Shown here: positions 42,653 through 51,180 of the stretch, piece by piece
How positions within the stretch are numbered: the stretch's first letter is position 1
Layout of the letters: every line of letters begins with the position of its first letter
Assembly (NCBI RefSeq): GCF_014639795.1
Contig: NZ_BMGC01000009.1
Coordinates: 1 to 64,000, forward strand
Origin: Gordonia jinhuaensis
GTDB lineage: Bacteria; Actinomycetota; Actinomycetes; Mycobacteriales; Mycobacteriaceae
DNA length: 64,000 nt
Direction of reading: 5' to 3'
Translations under genes and position numbers: made by a program
Notes under the pieces: model-generated
Told to the model about the DNA's origin: nothing
What the model saw: only the letters and a program-made list of their open reading frames with translations
Database searches by the model: none

Positions 42653-44317
42653 TCAGACCTGTTCGTCTGCCGCTCGACCGCGTCGGGAGAACTCGCCGTT
42701 GGTCTTGTCGTCCCACCGGGTCATGATCTCGTCGACCTTGGGATCGCCCTGTGCGCGAATCCAATCGCACAGTTCCGGGTCCGCGGCGGGGTTGGTGACG
42801 ATGATCGTGTGCAGATCGGGATACTTCTCGGCGAGTTCGCGCAGCTTCTCGGCGCTGGTGCCGGGATCGGCCGCCTCCAGCGCCTCGCGGGGGTCGATGT
42901 AGGCGCCGCGCGGTGCATCCGAGGCCGAGGTCTCCGGCAGCACCGGCGCACCGTCGTCGGGGGAGCGACGCTGGTTGAACACCAGATTCAGCACGATCGC
43001 GCAGATCGCCCCGGCGGAGATACCGGAGTGGAAGATCGTCTGGAACCAGTCGGGGAACTTGCCGTAGATGTCCAGTGCGGTGCCGTCGTTGGACAGCGCC
43101 ACCTCGCTGAGCATCGCGACACCCAATGAGACCGCGACCACCAGGATGTTGCTGTTGTTGAACCGCACCTTCGACAGGGTTCGCACACCGCTGGCGGCAA
43201 CCATGCCGAACAGTGCGATACCGGCGCCGCCGAGTACGGGCTGGGGGATGCCCTCGACGACGGCGGCGAGTTTGGGCAACAGTCCCAGCAGTACGAGGAT
43301 CACGCCGGCACCGGTCGCGACGTGGCGGGTGCGCACCCCGGTGATCGCGACCAGACCCACGTTCTGGGCGAAGGCGGTGTAGGGGAATGTGTTGAAGATG
43401 CCGCCGATGACGGTGCCCAGGCCGTCGGCACGCAGGCCGTCGCCGAGTCGGCGCGGGGTGATCTTCTCGTCGACGATCTCACCGACAGCCACGATGTCAC
43501 CGGTGGTCTCGGTCATGATCACGATCGCCACGATGAGCAGCGAGATGATCGAACTGATCTGGAAGGTCGGCGTGCCGAACTGGAACGGGTGCGGCACCCC
43601 GATCCAGCCGTAGTGCTTGACATTCGACCAGTCGGGCATGCCGAACGGGATCGAGATCAGCGTGCCGATCACCAGACCCAGCAGGATCGAGATTCGACGG
43701 ATCGCCGGCGGGGCGAAGCGTTCGATGAGGAGGATGATGAGCAGGGTCAGAAAGCCCATGCCGACGTACTTGGGCTCACCGAAGTCCTTGCTGGAGCTGC
43801 CGTTGCCCATCCAGCCTGCCGACACCCCCATCAGCGATACACCGATGATGAGGATGATCGTGCCGGTCACCAGCGGCGGGAAGAACCGGATCAATCGTCC
43901 GTACACCGGGGAGAGCACCATCATGAAGATGCCCGAGGCGATCACCGAGCCGTAGATCGCGGTGATGCCGTGGGTGGTGCCGATGGTGATCATCGGGGAG
44001 ACCGCGGCGAAGGTGACGCCCTGCATGAGCGGTAGGCGCACACCGAATCGCCAGAACCCGACCGCCTGAATGATCGTCGCGATACCGGCGACGAACAGGT
44101 CGACCATGATGAGGTGGACGATGTCGCCGGACTGCAACTGCCCGGTCTTGACCATCACCCCGCCGACGATCAGCGGTACCGCGACCGCGCCGGCGTACAT
44201 CGCCAGCACGTGCTGCAGCGCGAGCGGCACCAGCACATGCGCCGGCGGGATGTCGTCGACCGGTCTCTCGGCACGACGACCGTATTTCATCAGCTCGACA
44301 AACGATGCCATCTCCAC
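42653..44317 (-). CDS. NCS2 uracil-xanthine permease with C-terminal helical extension
   Basis: A 554-residue protein. Residues 1-450 form a 14-segment NCS2 nucleobase transporter: LQHVLAMYAG, PLMQGVTFAAV, and the MTETTGDIVAVGEI transport motif with its conserved Glu. After helix 14, about 100 cytoplasmic residues contain ALEAADPGTSAEKLRELAEK and YPDLHTIIVTNPAADPELCDW, which resemble the variant leucine-rich repeat seen in actinobacterial proteins. That extension is unusual for a permease. Substrate is probably xanthine or urate. The 219-bp region upstream holds no gene that I recognise. Confidence 0.85.
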   Translation of the reverse strand: MEMASFVELMKYGRRAERPVDDIPPAHVLVPLALQHVLAMYAGAVAVPLIVGGVMVKTGQLQSGDIVHLIMVDLFVAGIATIIQAVGFWRFGVRLPLMQGVTFAAVSPMITIGTTHGITAIYGSVIASGIFMMVLSPVYGRLIRFFPPLVTGTIILIIGVSLMGVSAGWMGNGSSSKDFGEPKYVGMGFLTLLIILLIERFAPPAIRRISILLGLVIGTLISIPFGMPDWSNVKHYGWIGVPHPFQFGTPTFQISSIISLLIVAIVIMTETTGDIVAVGEIVDEKITPRRLGDGLRADGLGTVIGGIFNTFPYTAFAQNVGLVAITGVRTRHVATGAGVILVLLGLLPKLAAVVEGIPQPVLGGAGIALFGMVAASGVRTLSKVRFNNSNILVVAVSLGVAMLSEVALSNDGTALDIYGKFPDWFQTIFHSGISAGAICAIVLNLVFNQRRSPDDGAPVLPETSASDAPRGAYIDPREALEAADPGTSAEKLRELAEKYPDLHTIIVTNPAADPELCDWIRAQGDPKVDEIMTRWDDKTNGEFSRRGRAADEQV

Positions 44318-44536
44318 CGCTCCTTGCTCGGCCGGGCCGTCGCCGACGCGATCCGCTTATCGTTTTCCGCTTTCGTTTCCACCAGTGGTCGAGCAGGTGT
44401 CGAGGATGTTGCGGAAAATCCGATACGGGAAACTACGGCATCGCGCTCGGGGAACAGATGAGCGGGTGGCATGCGCAGGGGGACGGAGCAGCAGGGGGAC
44501 GGGGTAGCGGCCGGACAGGTGAGCAGATGTGCCGGT

Positions 44537-45292
44537 TCAGCGCACTGCGGCGCGTCCACGGATACGGCCGAGGATCAGCAGCGCCAGCAGCGTCACCACC
44601 AGCAGAGCAGTGGTGCAGGCCGCCGCCGAGAACACCTGGCCGCGGTCGGACAGTCCGAAGATGGTCACCGGCAGGGTCTTCCAGGTGGCCGGGTAGACCA
44701 TCACCGTGGCCCCGAGCTCGCCCATCGACAGGGCGACAGCCAGGCCCGCGGCCGCGCCGAGTGCCGGCAGCAGCAACGGCAACGTGACGGTGCGCAGTAC
44801 GCGAAACCGCGACGCGCCGAGCGATTCGGCCGCCTGCTCATAGGCGGGGTCGAGTCGTTCGAGTGCGGCGCTGACCGAGCTGAACGCGAAGGCCATCACC
44901 AGCACGGTGTGGGCGACGATGACGATCCATTTCGTTCCGCCGAGCAGCAGCGGACGGGAGTTGAACGCGATCAGCAGTCCGAGTCCGATCGCCACCGAGG
45001 GCAGCGCGATCGGGATGTGGAAGACGGCGTCGACCAGTCGGCGCATGGGCCCGGGCGCCTCCCGCGCGGTCAGCGCCGCCCAGGTACCCAGCACGAGTGC
45101 GATCGCGCCTGCGATCAGCGCGGTCTGCAGGCTCACCGACAGGCTGGCGACGTTGTCGCCCGACAGTGCACGGTTGAAGTGGGCGAAGCCGAGGTTGCTC
45201 GGCAGCGGGCCGGTCCATGATCCGGCGAAGCCGGCCGCCACCACCGTGGCGATGGGGGCCACGAAGACCACCGTGACCACCACCGCGAACAC
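44537..45292 (-). CDS. Phosphonate-type ABC transporter permease (PhnV-like)
   Basis: At least 251 residues with six membrane segments and the inner-membrane loop EQAAESLGASRFRVLRTVTLP that contacts the ATPase. Homology begins at VFAVVVTVVFVAPI. From GTG 45292 the first helix would start at residue 1 with no charged N-terminus. ATG 45335 instead gives MLLWTRRSRIIVWT, which would join that helix if one C of the CCC at 45293-45295 were absent. The gene may thus carry a +1 frameshift or base error. With phnU, phnT and phnS it forms an importer for 2-aminoethylphosphonate or a related compound. Confidence 0.7.
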   Translation of the reverse strand: MFAVVVTVVFVAPIATVVAAGFAGSWTGPLPSNLGFAHFNRALSGDNVASLSVSLQTALIAGAIALVLGTWAALTAREAPGPMRRLVDAVFHIPIALPSVAIGLGLLIAFNSRPLLLGGTKWIVIVAHTVLVMAFAFSSVSAALERLDPAYEQAAESLGASRFRVLRTVTLPLLLPALGAAAGLAVALSMGELGATVMVYPATWKTLPVTIFGLSDRGQVFSAAACTTALLVVTLLALLILGRIRGRAAVR

Positions 45293-45312
45293 GGGTCCAC
45301 ACGATGATTCGG

Positions 45313-46263
45313 CTACGTCGCGTCCACAGCAGCATGGCCGGCCTCCTCGGGCTGATCGGAGTCGGTGCCGGAGGCACCGGAACGGGTACGACGTGAGCGG
45401 GTGACCAGACCGGTGAAGATGACGCGATAGATGCCGTAGAGCACCAGTGACAGCAGCACCTGCACGGTGGCGATCACCGCGGCGCCGGGCAGATCGAAGG
45501 TGACCACTCCGCGTGTGTAGATGAGCACCGGCAGCGTGGTCACGTCCTTGGCCCCGGTGAACAACACGATGCCGAACTCGTTGAGGGTCAGCAGCAACAC
45601 CAGACTGCCGCCGGCCATCATCGCCGGGGCGGCCTCGGGCAGCACGACCGTGCGCAGCACGCGGGCCGGTGAGGCGCCGAGACTGGCCGCCACGTCGAGC
45701 TGGTCGCGTGACATGGAGGCGAATGCGGCGAGCATCGGACGCACCACGAAGGGTGTGTAGAACGTGATCTCCGCGGCGATGACACCCCACGGGGTGGTGA
45801 GGAAGTTCAGCGGACGTCCGCCGCCGAGTTCGGAGATCGCCGCGTTGACCGCCCCGGCGCTGCCGTAGAGGAAGGTGAATGCCAGCGTGATCAGGAAGGA
45901 CGGCAGGGCCAGCACTGTGTCGATCAGCCGAGCGACGACGGTCGATCCGCGGAACGGCACGAGTGCCAGCACCACCGACAAGAAGGTGCCCAGCACGAGG
46001 CAGCCGATGGTGGAGGCGATCGCGATCTGTGCGGTGGTGACCAGCGAGGTGCGGAACAGATCGCTGCTCAGCACCGCACCCCAGGTGCTGGCACCCGTGC
46101 CCTCCGACGAACTGGTGAGCACGCGGATCAGCGGGTAGACCGCGATGAGGATGACGATCAGGACCGGCGGCAGGGCCAGCAGGATCGCCGGGAGACGCGA
46201 CGGGGTGGCATTGGATTGCGGTGTGCGCGTGCGGGTCTGCGGCGGTGCGGTGGCGACGGTCAT
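45313..46263 (-). CDS. Phosphonate-type ABC transporter permease (PhnU-like)
   Basis: A 316-residue inner-membrane subunit with six segments and the cytoplasmic EAA loop LDVAASLGASPARVLRTVVLPEA near residue 205 (quoted in parts by position). TM1 follows a basic Thr/Pro-rich tail. Its ATG at 46263 overlaps the stop of the ATPase gene (46260-46263). The acidic C-terminus (SDQPEEAGHAAVDAT) extends over the start of the next permease. Pairs of unequal permeases downstream of one ATPase are the PhnSTUV pattern of 2-aminoethylphosphonate uptake. Confidence 0.83.
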   Translation of the reverse strand: MTVATAPPQTRTRTPQSNATPSRLPAILLALPPVLIVILIAVYPLIRVLTSSSEGTGASTWGAVLSSDLFRTSLVTTAQIAIASTIGCLVLGTFLSVVLALVPFRGSTVVARLIDTVLALPSFLITLAFTFLYGSAGAVNAAISELGGGRPLNFLTTPWGVIAAEITFYTPFVVRPMLAAFASMSRDQLDVAASLGASPARVLRTVVLPEAAPAMMAGGSLVLLLTLNEFGIVLFTGAKDVTTLPVLIYTRGVVTFDLPGAAVIATVQVLLSLVLYGIYRVIFTGLVTRSRRTRSGASGTDSDQPEEAGHAAVDAT

Positions 46264-47462
46264 GTCGGGCTCCCGGTGGCGCCGGATGTGTCACCGGCGT
46301 CCACGAGGACCCCGGCGTTCTCCGGAAGTCGCACGCCGACAACCGCGTCGACTCGATGATCGCTGCGCCCGGGGACGTCGGCCTCGAGCAGCTGGTCGGG
46401 CAGTCCGTCGATCGCCAGCGACAGCCGGGTGACCGGTCCGCGCCAGACCGCCGACCGCACGACCGCCCGGGTGGACCCGGTGGCACCGAGGTCGGTGACC
46501 ACCACATCGTGCGGGCGCACGCAGACGAGGGCGGCTGCGCCCGGCGCCCACCGGGTGCGCGGCTCGGGTGCGAGGACGGTCAGCATCCGCTCCCCGGCCG
46601 ACACCAGCGCGGTGCGCCCCGAGACTCGTCCGATGGTCACCGGGATGAGGTTCGCGCCGCCGAGGAAGGCAGCGGTGAAACCGGTGGGAGGCCTCGACCA
46701 CAGCGCCGGCGCGGTGTCGATGTCGACCAGCCGCGCATCCCGCATGACCGCGACCCGGTCGGCCAGCGCGAGGGCTTCGGCCTGGTCGTGAGTCACATAG
46801 AGCATCGTGGTGTCGGGCAACGCATCTCGGAGTCCCTGCAGTTCGGTGATCATCGACTGCCGCAGTTGGGCGTCGAGTGCGGCCAGCGGCTCGTCGAGGA
46901 GCAGCACGTCGGGGCGGATCGCCAGCGCGCGGGCGATCGCGACACGCTGCTGCTGACCACCGGACAGCTCACGCGGCAGCCGGTCGGCGTAGTCGGACAT
47001 GCTCACCATCGACAAGGCCTCGGCGACACGGGTGGCGATGTCGCCCTTGCGCATCCGACGTGCCTTGAGCCCGTAGGCCACGTTGTCGCGCACACGCATG
47101 TGCGGGAACAGTGCGTAGGACTGGACCACCACGCCGATGCCGCGTTTGGCCGGTGGCAGATCGGTGATGTCGCGGCCGGAGAGCCGGACACGCCCAGACG
47201 TCGGCCGGACGAATCCGGCCAGCACCTTCAGTGCCGTCGTCTTGCCGGAACCGCTGGGCCCCAACAACGCAATCGTCTCACCGCGTGTGACGCGCAGGCT
47301 GAAGTCGACGAGTGCGTCGGTGGTGTTCTTGCCGCGGCCGTAGCGCACACCCACGCGATCGAAGGTGATCGCGGGTTGGTCGTCCGATGCGGATTGCGTG
47401 GCGGTCGCGGCTGCGGATCGGTGGGTGCCGGCTCGTCCGGCCGACGTCGTGGGCTCGGTCAT
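46260..47462 (-). CDS. Phosphonate-type ABC transporter ATPase (PhnT-like)
   Basis: A 400-residue ATPase. Walker [12 protein letters not shown] is near residue 68, the signature LSGGQQQR is in the middle, and Walker [13 protein letters not shown] follows. The C-terminal about 130 residues form a TOBE-like domain, as in PotA/PhnT/Fbp ATPases. The first 30 residues are low-complexity. It sits 2 bp downstream of the binding-protein gene and overlaps phnU by 4 bp. Iron or polyamine transporters share this fold; neighbouring phosphonate genes decide the assignment. Confidence 0.85.
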   Translation of the reverse strand: MTEPTTSAGRAGTHRSAAATATQSASDDQPAITFDRVGVRYGRGKNTTDALVDFSLRVTRGETIALLGPSGSGKTTALKVLAGFVRPTSGRVRLSGRDITDLPPAKRGIGVVVQSYALFPHMRVRDNVAYGLKARRMRKGDIATRVAEALSMVSMSDYADRLPRELSGGQQQRVAIARALAIRPDVLLLDEPLAALDAQLRQSMITELQGLRDALPDTTMLYVTHDQAEALALADRVAVMRDARLVDIDTAPALWSRPPTGFTAAFLGGANLIPVTIGRVSGRTALVSAGERMLTVLAPEPRTRWAPGAAALVCVRPHDVVVTDLGATGSTRAVVRSAVWRGPVTRLSLAIDGLPDQLLEADVPGRSDHRVDAVVGVRLPENAGVLVDAGDTSGATGSPT

Positions 47463-47464
47463 CC

Positions 47465-48523
47465 TCAGCTACCCGTTGCCTTCTGGTAGGCGGCGACGTC
47501 GGCATCGAGGGTCGAGATCACCTGGTTCCAGTCCGGACGCCACACGGTGACACCCGAGAGCACCTGGGCCGGTGTCTGTCCGGTCCCGCTGCCGGCGCCG
47601 GCGTCGATCCCGCTGATGACCGGCATGCCCAGAGCGTCGGGGCCGACGGTCTTCTGCACATCCTCGGAAAGGAAGAACTTCAGCAGCTTCTTGGCGTTGT
47701 CGGCATGCGGCGCGCCCTTGGTGATGCCGGCGAAGTAGGGCAGTGCGACGGTGGTGCGGGTGCCGTCGGGCATGGCCGGGAAGAACAGGTTGAACTTGGA
47801 GCCGTCGTCGCGGATGGAGGCGAGGTTCATCTGGACGTCGCCGTTGGCCACCAGCAGCTCACCGTTGCTGACCTTGGGCTGCAGCTTGCCGGTGGAGCTC
47901 GACGGGCCGACATTGTTGGTCTGCAGCTTCTTCAGGTACTCCAGACCCTGATCCTTGCCCATGAGATGTTGGACGAGCAGCATCACCGCGGTACCGTCAC
48001 CGGCCTGGCCGGGGGTCGAGTACTGCAGCTTGCCCTTGAACTGCGGGGAGAGCAGGTCGTCGAAGGTCTTCGGTGCCGGGTTGGCAGCCGGGTTGACGAT
48101 GAACGACAGGGCGTTGTCGACGATGGCGACGTACTTGCCCTGCGCATCCTTGTTGCCGTCGGCCACCTTCGAGGTGTCCACACCCGAGTCGACGAGCAGT
48201 CCGTCGGCCTCGGCCTTCTGGATGAACGGCGGCAGCGTCACCACCATGTCGGGCTGCGGGTTGGACTGTTCCTTCTGGACACGCGAGACGACTTCGCCGG
48301 AACCGGCCTCGACCTCGTTGACCGTGATGCCGGTCTGGTCCTTGAACTTCGCGAATTCCTGCTTGTACCAGTCGCCGAGCCCGTCGGCGCTATAGACGGT
48401 GAGTGTCTTGTCGCCGCCAGAGCTGGCACTTCCGGTGCCGCCGCAGGCGGCCGTGCCGGTGATCGCGATCGTGGCGGCGGCAAGCGCGGCACCCTTGATC
48501 ACGGTCGAACGCAATGACTTCAC
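47465..48523 (-). CDS. Phosphonate-type ABC transporter substrate-binding lipoprotein (PhnS-like)
   Basis: A 352-residue periplasmic-type binding protein. GTG 48523 is chosen because GAAGGAGAC lies 6-8 nt upstream. The signal peptide ends TGTAACGG, with Cys27 likely lipidated. The mature sequence LTVYSADGLGDWYKQEFAKF and later STPGQAGDGTAVMLLVQHLMG match type II binding proteins of the PhnS / iron(III) group. It would capture the phosphonate outside the cell and hand it to phnU/V. First gene of the transporter unit. Confidence 0.85.
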   Translation of the reverse strand: MKSLRSTVIKGAALAAATIAITGTAACGGTGSASSGGDKTLTVYSADGLGDWYKQEFAKFKDQTGITVNEVEAGSGEVVSRVQKEQSNPQPDMVVTLPPFIQKAEADGLLVDSGVDTSKVADGNKDAQGKYVAIVDNALSFIVNPAANPAPKTFDDLLSPQFKGKLQYSTPGQAGDGTAVMLLVQHLMGKDQGLEYLKKLQTNNVGPSSSTGKLQPKVSNGELLVANGDVQMNLASIRDDGSKFNLFFPAMPDGTRTTVALPYFAGITKGAPHADNAKKLLKFFLSEDVQKTVGPDALGMPVISGIDAGAGSGTGQTPAQVLSGVTVWRPDWNQVISTLDADVAAYQKATGS

Positions 48524-48617
48524 GGATGTCTCCTTCAGAGGTGGTGGTGACGGGCTGTCGAGCATGAGCGGCTGGAGCTGGTCGAACAGACTGGAGTGGA
48601 CAGATCGGGTCGAGCGG

Positions 48618-49295
48618 TCAGGACAGCAGTAGGTCGGCGAATGCGCTCACATCGGGGACCACGTCGGTCGCCCCGGCAGCCGCCAGTGTGTCGGCATCGT
48701 GTGCGCCGGTGAGGGTTCCGGCCACGATCGAGGCTCCCGATCGCAATCCGGCGGTCACGTCGTTGGCGGTGTCACCGAGTACGGCGATCTCGCGGACGTC
48801 GTCGATCTGCAGTCGCAGTGCGGCGGCGAGGATCATGTCGGGGTAGGGGCGGCCGCGTCCGGCATCTGACGGTGCGAGCGTGAGATCGGCGATGGTCGTC
48901 CATCCGAGGACGTCGAGCAGACGGTCACGGGTGCCGGCGCTGAAGCCGGTGGTCAGCACGACCTTGATGTCGGCGGCACGCAGTCGCTCGATCGCGTCGG
49001 CGGCACCGTCGATGGGACGTACCTCGCCGAGGTTGCGCTCGTAGGCGGCCTCGAACGCCGAATTCGCTTGCTGTGCACGGTCTTCGTCGTCGTTCAGCAG
49101 GGCGCGGAACACCACGATCTTCGACTGGCCCATCGTGTCGATCACGTACTGCCGGGCTGCGTCGGCCTCGGGTCCGGAGTCGGGGAGTCCGGCGGCCTTG
49201 GCGGCGGCGTCGAATGCGGTCAGGACGAGTCCGTCGTCGGCGACGGTCGTTCCCGCCATGTCGAGGGCCGCCATGCGGATGATGTGGTCGGACAT
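48618..49295 (-). CDS. Phosphonatase-like HAD hydrolase
   Basis: A 225-residue HAD-superfamily protein. The nucleophile Asp12 lies in ALDMAGTTV. The cap follows. TTGFSAGTRDRLLD holds the second motif, APSDAGRGRPYPDMI holds the motif III basic residue, and VLGDTANDV holds the acidic motif IV. GRPYPDMI and overall pattern fit phosphonatase-like hydrolases associated with phosphonate transport loci. The Schiff-base Lys used by true phosphonoacetaldehyde hydrolase (PhnX) is not evident, so the substrate may be a different phosphonate. It is in the same orientation as the importer genes. Confidence 0.8.
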   Translation of the reverse strand: MSDHIIRMAALDMAGTTVADDGLVLTAFDAAAKAAGLPDSGPEADAARQYVIDTMGQSKIVVFRALLNDDEDRAQQANSAFEAAYERNLGEVRPIDGAADAIERLRAADIKVVLTTGFSAGTRDRLLDVLGWTTIADLTLAPSDAGRGRPYPDMILAAALRLQIDDVREIAVLGDTANDVTAGLRSGASIVAGTLTGAHDADTLAAAGATDVVPDVSAFADLLLS

Positions 49296-49436
49296 GCGGT
49301 GAGGCCTTTCTGGCAGTCAGGGGACAGGTCAGAGGTCGCGCGTCGGTGATACGGAACCGTGTTCGGTCAGCGGGTCGGAGGTTCGGGGCGCCGGCGGGCA
49401 GGGGGAGATCAGCGGGCAGGGGAGATCAGCAGGCGA

Positions 49437-50582
49437 TCAGAGGGAGAGCAGATCAGCGGTCTGTTCGCTGATCACGGGTCCCAGCGTCATGCCGCGGCCA
49501 CCGGGACCGGTGACCACCCACACGCCGTCGGCGACCTCACGGCGACACACCAGTTCGCCGGGGTCCACACACTGTGAATAGACACCGGCCCACCGGCGAA
49601 CGATGTGGGGGAGGGGTTGTCCCAGAAGATCTTCCAGCACAGTGCGCAGGTGGTCGTAGGGGTCCTCGGTGACATCGAAGTCGAACGGCTCGGCGTATTC
49701 GTGGGTGTCGCCGATGGTCAGTCCGCCGTGCAGTCGCTGCACACACAACAACTGCATACGGTGTTCGGCGGCGACCGGAGCCTGCGGCTGTGTGGCGGTG
49801 AGCTCGTCGAGCTTCTCGCCGGCGAAGGCGGGGTAGTACCGGAGACTGTCGCCGTCGGCGATCGCGGTGGTCAGCGCCTCGCCCAGCGAGGCGGTCTGCA
49901 TCATCTGCAGGCGTACGCGCCGCACCGGCAGTTCGCCGGCGATCTCGCGGGTCAGTCCACCGTGTGCGGCGCCGGGGCAGTACACGGCGACGTCGGCGTG
50001 GTAGACGGCTCCGTGGTCGTCGGTGACCGTCACCCCGCCGCCCGACGACGAGATGTTGCGCACTTCGTGGCCGCCCACGTACTCGTAGCGTCCGACCTCA
50101 CTGAGATGGGCACGGATGTGCGGCAGGGCGATTCGGGACTCGACCGCGCCGTCGCGGGTGCAGTGCAGGCCGGCGAGGTACTTTCCGCGCAGTGCGGGGT
50201 TGACCTGCAGAACCTCCTCGGGTTCGAGCAGCCGGAAGCCGCGAGCGGTGGCGTCATCGCGCCCGGCAACCTCCTCGGCGACCGCGAGTTCGGCTTCGGT
50301 GCGAAGCATCGTCAGCGATCCCGCCGGGCGAAAGCCCACGGCAGGCACCTTCGCGGCGATCTGTTCCCAGAGGTCACGCGACCGTTGGGCGGCCTCGAGT
50401 TCGAACGGGGCCCGTCCGGACACCCAGACGAGTCCGAAGTTCCGCACCGTCGCGCCTCGTGCCTGGACTTCCCGTTCAATGTGCACCACGTCGTGTCCGC
50501 GCGTCACCGCGGCCCAGGCGTGTGATGTTCCGAGGATTCCGCCCCCGATGATGATCAGCTTCACGGGATACAGCATGCACAT
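49437..50582 (-). CDS. FAD-dependent amine oxidoreductase of phosphonate loci (TIGR03364-like)
   Basis: A 381-residue DAO-family flavoenzyme. The dinucleotide-binding motif IIIGGGILGTSHAWAAV is at the N-terminus, and VTGPGGRGMTLGPVI near the C-terminus closes the FAD site. The family is known for association with phosphonatase-like hydrolases, as here. It probably oxidises the amino group of an aminophosphonate, producing a substrate for the hydrolase. Start at ATG 50582 is adjacent to an operator palindrome and has no Shine-Dalgarno sequence; GTG 50564 is the alternative. It is divergent from the HD protein gene. Confidence 0.8.
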   Translation of the reverse strand: MCMLYPVKLIIIGGGILGTSHAWAAVTRGHDVVHIEREVQARGATVRNFGLVWVSGRAPFELEAAQRSRDLWEQIAAKVPAVGFRPAGSLTMLRTEAELAVAEEVAGRDDATARGFRLLEPEEVLQVNPALRGKYLAGLHCTRDGAVESRIALPHIRAHLSEVGRYEYVGGHEVRNISSSGGGVTVTDDHGAVYHADVAVYCPGAAHGGLTREIAGELPVRRVRLQMMQTASLGEALTTAIADGDSLRYYPAFAGEKLDELTATQPQAPVAAEHRMQLLCVQRLHGGLTIGDTHEYAEPFDFDVTEDPYDHLRTVLEDLLGQPLPHIVRRWAGVYSQCVDPGELVCRREVADGVWVVTGPGGRGMTLGPVISEQTADLLSL

Positions 50583-50642
50583 TGGTCTAGACCAACAGGA
50601 GTCGGTTTTGAGAACTCTGGGTTAATAATTGGTATAGACCAA
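50582..50642. promoter_or_regulatory. Two PhnF-type operators in the divergent promoter
   Basis: TTGGTCTAGACCAA (50582-50595) is a perfect palindrome, and TTGGTATAGACCAA (50629-50642) differs from it at one position. They flank the 70-bp region between the divergent FAD oxidoreductase and HD genes. TGGTATAGACCA is the site known for the GntR/HutC repressor PhnF in Mycobacterium smegmatis. The GntR gene at 51177 is the likely binder. A -10-like TTAATAAT lies just before the second site. Confidence 0.85.
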
Positions 50643-50652
50643 TTGCGATACC

Positions 50653-51180
50653 ATGAGCGGTATGAAATCCGTTGTGCTCGAGGAGGCCGAGGCGATCCTG
50701 TGGTCGCTGAGGGGTGTGTGGGATGAGGATGCCGTGGACGACCTCGACCATGCGCTGCAGTCGGCTCACCTCGCCCAGGCCGACGGCGCCGACGACGAAC
50801 TCATCCTGGCCGCGGCGCTGCACGATCTCGGGCACAGTCCGCTGCTCACACCCCGTCCCGACCACGACCGGGTTGCGCGACTGTGGCTGACCCCGCGGTT
50901 CGGCGAGCGCGTGGGATGGCTCGCGGGTGCGCATGTGGCCGCCAAACGCCATCTCGCCCTGACCGAGTCGGGATACCTCGATGCGCTTTCCGATCGGTCG
51001 GTCGACACACTGTCCGCACAGGGGGGACAGGCCCGGGTCGGGTCGCAGTGGACATCCAATCCATGGTGGCCGGATGCGTTGCGGCTGAGGAGATTCGACG
51101 ATGCTGCCAAGATCCCGGGCGCGGCGGCGATGACGGTCGCCGAGGTTCTCGACGTGGCGGGGCGGGTGGTGGCGGCATGA
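50653..51180 (+). CDS. PhnZ-like HD-domain protein
   Basis: A 175-residue HD protein. Candidate metal ligands are His33, His57-Asp58, His61, His71, His94 and an Asp in RRFDDAAK near residue 149. Spacing and the D-x-x-K ending resemble PhnZ, a mixed-valence diiron oxygenase that cleaves the C-P bond of hydroxylated aminoethylphosphonate. Trp23 and Asp26 occupy positions where PhnZ has Tyr24 and Glu27. No PhnY hydroxylase gene is nearby, so the substrate may come from elsewhere. It overlaps the GntR gene by 4 bp. Confidence 0.75.
   Translation: MSGMKSVVLEEAEAILWSLRGVWDEDAVDDLDHALQSAHLAQADGADDELILAAALHDLGHSPLLTPRPDHDRVARLWLTPRFGERVGWLAGAHVAAKRHLALTESGYLDALSDRSVDTLSAQGGQARVGSQWTSNPWWPDALRLRRFDDAAKIPGAAAMTVAEVLDVAGRVVAA

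Noticed and set aside
45293-46507. The 5' part of a 656-residue frame covering the two phosphonate permeases
   Set aside because: This part is an out-of-frame reading of the PhnU and PhnT genes. Only the segment from about 45292 down is homologous to a permease.
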